A DNA stretch of 64,000 nucleotides from Pogonophryne albipinna (Eukaryota; Chordata; Actinopteri; Perciformes; Artedidraconidae), in the NCBI GenBank assembly GCA_028583405.1, contig CM053256.1, positions 13,257,087 through 13,321,086 of the forward strand, in the 5' to 3' direction. The position numbers and the translations under genes are program-made. The notes beneath the pieces were generated by a model that did no database searches, was not told where the DNA came from, and worked only from the letters and a program-made list of their open reading frames with translations. This document shows, one piece after another, positions 59,962 through 64,000 of this stretch. How positions within the stretch are numbered: the stretch's first letter is position 1; every line of letters starts with the position of its first letter.

Positions 59962-61330
59962 AGGAGCTGGAAGTTCCCTGTTCCCCAGCTCCAGAGCACG
60001 TTCCAGTGTTGGATGCTCATGTGTTTTCGGGGTCCCACCATGCCCCCATCTTCCCGCCGCCTCGAGTGATGCCAGAACGTCATCCTCAAGTTCGCGCCAT
60101 CAGGGAAATGGACTTAACATCAAAGACAGCTAGTTCCGCTGCCTGTTTAAGTCACACAAACACATGTCATCATTGTTGTTTCAAAATAAATCATTTTCCA
60201 CTGTCGTTTCCAGGCTTGAAGCCAAGGGCGCAGTCAATAAAAATGAAAATAAAAACAATAAAAACAATAAACAGTCTGTCGTCTGCCCCTCTTTTGAGAG
60301 CGGCTGCGGCCTTTCTCAAAAGGCAGACAATAGACGGGATTGTGAAGGCACCACCGCCACGCACATGCGCAGTGTCGGCCGGGGTTGTCAACCTGGGGTA
60401 CCACCGTGTTCAGACACTAGAGGGCCCCATAACACAACAAATAGAGACACTGAGGGCAGACGACAGAGCTGTGACATCTCCGCTCGCTTTGAGAAGCGAA
60501 AAGTGGAGGATGCTCACAGATTCTGCTTGGGTTTTCAAGACAGTAACACGGGGCTACAGGCTCCAATTCGCTGTCACCCCCCCTCACTTCTCGGGCATTC
60601 TGTATTCACAGGCCCGGGGAGAGTCGGCCCATATTCTAGAGCAAGAGATTTTCTCGCTAGTAGAAAAGAAGGCTATATCTATAATACCCTCCGAACAGAG
60701 TCAGAGCGGCTTTTATTCCAAGTATTTCCTCGTTCCCAAACGGGGAGGGAACGGAATTCGGCCTCTACTAGATTTGAGAGCTCTGAACAAATATCTCAAA
60801 AGATACAAATTCAAAATGCTCACTCACACATCTCTGTTGCGTCTCGTGCAACAAAACGACTGGTTCATATCAGTCGACCTGAAAGATGCGTATTTCCACA
60901 TCCCAGTATATTACCCACACAGGAAATATCTGAGGTTCGCCTTTCAGGGTGTCTGTTACGAGTACAGAGTACTTCCCTTCGGTCTGTCTCTCAGCCCGCG
61001 AGTGTTTGTACGGTGTACGGAAGCCGCGATAGCCCCGTTAAGACAACAGGGTATTCGCCTGGCAACTTATCTGGACGATTGGCTCCTTCTCGCACAGTCG
61101 GAGCAAGAGGCTATTACGCAGACGAATGTCCTCGTAAAACACCTGCTCGACCTGGGTTTCGTAATAAACACAGAAAAGAGCATGTTGTCCCCAGCCCAGA
61201 CTGTACTCTTCCTGGGCCTACGCCTGAATTCGGTGTCCTTTACAGCCCGCTTGTCAGCAGAGAGAGTGAAAGCCTTCAGGGCTTTGCCTCGCTCATTTCC
61301 AGCCACGCAAATATGTTCTCTTCAGTTCAT
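59958..61330 (+). CDS. DIRS reverse transcriptase
   Basis: The RT domain spans about 60640-61300: SKYFLVPKRGG, RPLLDLRALNKYLKRYKFKM, FISVDLKDAYFHIPV, EYRVLPFGLSLSPRVF and the catalytic YLDDWLLLAQS. The frame stays open to 62267, but similarity ends near 61330, where the RNase H continuation is found in another frame. The N-terminal 150 residues are of unknown function. Confidence 0.85.
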
Positions 61331-61338
61331 GTCTGCGG

Positions 61339-63279
61339 TTGCTGGGGCTCATGGCGTCAGCCATTCTGGTGGTACGACTGGGACGCTTACACATGAGGGA
61401 GTTTCAGCGCTGGGTAGTTGCCCTCAGATTGGACCCCGCGCGTCATGGCGCGCGGAGAGTGATGGTCACTATGAAATGCATAATGGCTCTGCGCCACTGG
61501 CTACACCCGACTTTTCTAGTACGGGGCATGCCTATGGGTGCTGTCCTATCGCGGAAGGTGGTCACCACAGACGCATGTCTGACGGGCTGGGGGGGTATAT
61601 ACGAAGGTCGACCTGTGAGGGGTCTCTGGAGCAGAGACCTCCAACGGTCACACATCAATTATCTGGAGCTTTTAGCGGTGTTCCTCACCCTGAAACGCTT
61701 TCTGCCTTTTCTCAGAGGACATCATGTCCTCGTGAGGACAGACAACACGACCACAATATCGTATATAAACCGCCAAGGGGGTTTGCGTTCTCTCCAGTTA
61801 CACATGCTGGCACGCAAACTGATCTTATGGAGCTGCGGACGTCTCCTCTCTCTGAGAGCGACGCACGTACCAGGAGTGATGAACCTCGGGGCAGATCTGC
61901 TGTCCAGAGGTGCACCACTATATGCAGACTGGACTCTACATCCAATGATTGTGAGTCAGCTGTGGGTGCGTTACGGCCGAGCCGCGGTAGATCTGTTCGC
62001 ATCAAAAGAAAATGCTCAATGTCAGCTGTTCTTTTCAATGCGCGATTTAAATGCACCGTTAGGCGTGGACGCGCTCGCGCACGTATGGCCTCCGGTTCTT
62101 CTGTACGCGTTCCCACCCCTGGCTCTGATACCCCCAACTCTGGCCAGAGTGAGAGAACAACGCCACACACTTATCCTGATAGCTCCGCACTGGCCTGCAA
62201 TGTACTGGCTGGCGGAGATATATCAGCTGCTGTGCGGGCAGCCGTGGCAGCTCCCACTACGCAGTGACATACTGTCTCAGGCGGGGGGGGGCGATCTTTC
62301 ACCCACACCCAGAGCGCTTGGCACTATGGGCCTGGCCCGTGAGTGGTACAATCTGAATACAGTGGAGCTCCCTCAGAAGGTGATAAACACTATTCAGAGT
62401 GCGAGAGCTTCCTCCACCAGGTCTCTCTATGACTGTAAGTGGAGGGTGTTTGAGGAGTGGTGCCTTCAAAAAGGACACATCTCTTTTCAATGTCTTGTCA
62501 GGGTGATTTTATCATTTCTAACGGACTTAATTGATAAACACAGAGCTTTCTCTACGATCAAAGTGTACCTGGCTGCTATTGCTGCATGCCATGTGGGCTT
62601 TGAGGGAAAGACGGCTAGCCAACATCCTTTGGTCTGCCATTTTATGAAAGGGGCTCGCAGGCTCCTCCCTGTTTCCAGGTCACTGGTGCCCCCATGGGAC
62701 TTGGCAGTGGTTTTAGATGGGCTCACTCGACCTCCATTTGAACCCCTGGAAGAAGCTGACATGAAACACCTGTCACTGAAGACAGTGCTGTTACTGGCTC
62801 TGGCATCTGCCAAGCGAGTCAGTGACATTCATGCGCTCTCTGTACATCCTTCATGCACTCAGTTTGCCCCGGGGCAAACGAGAGTGTTGCTGAAGCCCAA
62901 CCCTGCCTTTATACCTAAGGTGGTTGGCTCATGTACCCCCATTGACATTGTGGCATTTCCTCCGCCGCTGTGTTCCTCTGAGGAACAGCGGCCGAATTTG
63001 CTGTGTCCAGTTCGTGCTTTACGCACCTATATGGACAGGTCAAAAGAGTTTTGTTGTAATGACCAACTCTTTTTATCCTGGGCTAACCCTCAGAAGGGCA
63101 AGCCCGTTACCAGGCAACGGCTCTCCCACTGGATTGTGGAAGCGATTGCTCTGGCTTATACGAGTCAGGGTTTGCAGGCACCAACGGGCCTGCGTGCTCA
63201 TTCTACTCGTGGACTGGCTACATCCTGGGCTTTGTTCAAGGGTGTTTCCATCCAAGACATTTGTGCAGCAGCGAGCTGA
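61339..63279 (+). CDS. DIRS RNase H, Dam-like methylase and tyrosine recombinase (truncated)
   Basis: Starts LGLMASAILVVRLGRLHM, the usual RT-RNase H bridge. RNase H: TTDACLTGWGG, NYLELLAVFLTL, VRTDNTTTISYIN, ATHVPGVMNLGADLLSR. Methylase-like block: VDLFASKENAQCQLFFS, LGVDALAHVWPPVLLYAFPP, LILIAPHWPAMYW. Recombinase: ALASAKRVSDIHALS (first Arg) and LRAHSTRGLATSWAL (HxxR). A TGA at 63277-63279 follows ICAAAS; the same frame resumes and reaches RFYKLDV, which holds the expected catalytic Tyr, so the recombinase lacks its nucleophile as it stands. Confidence 0.87.
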   Translation: MLGLMASAILVVRLGRLHMREFQRWVVALRLDPARHGARRVMVTMKCIMALRHWLHPTFLVRGMPMGAVLSRKVVTTDACLTGWGGIYEGRPVRGLWSRDLQRSHINYLELLAVFLTLKRFLPFLRGHHVLVRTDNTTTISYINRQGGLRSLQLHMLARKLILWSCGRLLSLRATHVPGVMNLGADLLSRGAPLYADWTLHPMIVSQLWVRYGRAAVDLFASKENAQCQLFFSMRDLNAPLGVDALAHVWPPVLLYAFPPLALIPPTLARVREQRHTLILIAPHWPAMYWLAEIYQLLCGQPWQLPLRSDILSQAGGGDLSPTPRALGTMGLAREWYNLNTVELPQKVINTIQSARASSTRSLYDCKWRVFEEWCLQKGHISFQCLVRVILSFLTDLIDKHRAFSTIKVYLAAIAACHVGFEGKTASQHPLVCHFMKGARRLLPVSRSLVPPWDLAVVLDGLTRPPFEPLEEADMKHLSLKTVLLLALASAKRVSDIHALSVHPSCTQFAPGQTRVLLKPNPAFIPKVVGSCTPIDIVAFPPPLCSSEEQRPNLLCPVRALRTYMDRSKEFCCNDQLFLSWANPQKGKPVTRQRLSHWIVEAIALAYTSQGLQAPTGLRAHSTRGLATSWALFKGVSIQDICAAAS

Positions 63280-63445
63280 TCCTCGCCGCTCACTTTTGTC
63301 CGCTTTTACAAGCTAGATGTCTCTGCTCCAAGTGTGGCCCGCGCAGTGCTGGGTCCCGTGTTGAGACAGAGTTCTACCTGTTAAATTCTGGTTGTTTTTG
63401 GTGATTTTCGAGATAAGCATGTCTACCAATACGGGAGTTTCAATA

Positions 63446-63542
63446 TCCCATAGTGAGACTTCGAACGGAGTGTTATGAATGAGAACTATAGGTTACTTAC
63501 GTAACCCCAGTTCTCAGAGTAACATGAAGTGAGATGTCTCAC
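63446..63542. repeat. DIRS internal complementary region
   Basis: 63446-63486 is the reverse complement of the left outer end (57991 onward) with about two mismatches, and 63484-63542 is the reverse complement of the right outer end (63729-63787). The two halves share GTT/AAC at 63484-63486, the presumed circle junction. Confidence 0.9.
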
Positions 63543-63787
63543 CAGACGGCCCTTCTTGCTAAGGCGAAGCGAGAAGAGGTGCTTATTTTGAATGACGCTG
63601 CGTCGTAGCGCAAGCTACTTAAAGGGTGGGTGGATTCCCTGACGTTGACGTCAAGATCACCAGCCAATCAGGATTGGCGTAATGAGATTGATGCTTCTGT
63701 TTGCATACGCGTTGAGGCTCATCCCATAGTGAGACATCTCACTTCATGTTACTCTGAGAACTGGGGTTACGTAAGTAACCTATAGTT

Positions 63788-64000
63788 TCAAAGAGTCGTG
63801 ACGCACGGCCGGACTTATCTCAGCCAATGACAGTTCTGCATGCATCCCCTGGATATTATTTTATTAACTGCTCTCATCGCGAAGCGATGTTTACAGAGAG
63901 AACAGCTGTCCGTGCAGAAAGCAGAGCAGTGTGTATAATATATATCACTCAGTATAACAGGCCTACTCTCTTTATTTGCTTTAGTTTAGTAGATATCTAC
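63788..64000. other. Flank of the DIRS insertion
   Basis: Continuation of the GC-rich repeat interrupted at 57990, followed by AT-rich sequence. No gene is visible. Confidence 0.4.

Larger units (their letters stand above)
57991..63787 (+). mobile_element. DIRS-like tyrosine-recombinase retrotransposon
   Basis: 5.8-kb element from GTT (57991) to GTT (63785-63787). It has gag-like, RT, RNase H, Dam-like methylase and tyrosine-recombinase regions but no LTRs or target duplication. The ends are inverted over about 58 bp (58013-58071 against the right end near 63682-63740, one mismatch seen), and an internal complementary region at 63446-63542 matches the reverse complement of both outer ends joined at GTT. 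That is the DIRS-1 architecture for copying via a circle. The recombinase frame has a premature stop. Confidence 0.93.

Noticed and set aside
60164..61396. 410-aa open frame overlapping the DIRS RT
   Set aside because: It lies in another frame over the RT domain and shows no domain motifs, so it is a shadow ORF.

Overview
The window looks like nuclear DNA from a ray-finned (teleost) fish. Evidence: short, well-spliced vertebrate exons (trypsin, hyaluronan synthase, Siglec-like Ig receptor, Ly6/uPAR-like, SMG9); long CA/GT microsatellites; and a fish-typical transposon load (Tf1/sushi chromovirus, DIRS element, many hAT and TTAA elements, a CR1/L2-like LINE). The species cannot be named from sequence alone.

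Layout. 184-546: last two exons of a trypsin-like protease (+). 1464-1919: solo LTR. 3553-7651: has1, with TATA promoter, non-coding first exon, four coding exons (592 aa) and a perfect 25-bp hairpin over the stop codon. 10973-19179: a TTAA-flanked composite containing several complete hAT-type elements with exact 8-bp target duplications. 20705-28925: a LINE relic split by a hAT element, itself split by an intact 5.2-kb Tf1/sushi chromovirus with apparently identical LTRs and an 11-nt self-primer. 30278-31378: an unidentified single-exon 366-aa ORF (-) with a very basic centre. 32919-33630: an unidentified three-exon, 125-aa gene (-), with a partial duplicate of its first exon at 34288-34365.

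37045-51044: a Siglec/CD22/MAG-like receptor (+). Fifteen exons can be joined in one frame (679 aa): signal peptide, five Ig-type domains, one transmembrane segment and a tail built from micro-exons. A decayed V+C2 module lies in its first coding intron. A 9-kb intron between the transmembrane and tail exons holds a hAT copy that contains a THAP-domain element and a second hAT, then another hAT containing a TTAA element. 52855-54556: a two-domain Ly6/uPAR-like GPI-anchored protein (-) with an in-frame stop in its first domain. 55741-56744: the last three exons of smg9 (-). 57991-63787: a DIRS retrotransposon with inverted ends and internal complementary region, next to the smg9 exons.

The host genes resemble human 19q13, which holds kallikrein proteases, SIGLECs, HAS1, PLAUR and SMG9; this is inference from gene content. 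The genes form no operon-like unit: has1 makes matrix hyaluronan, the Siglec-like and uPAR-like proteins are cell-surface receptors, and SMG9 acts in mRNA decay. Most of the rest of the window is nested mobile DNA.
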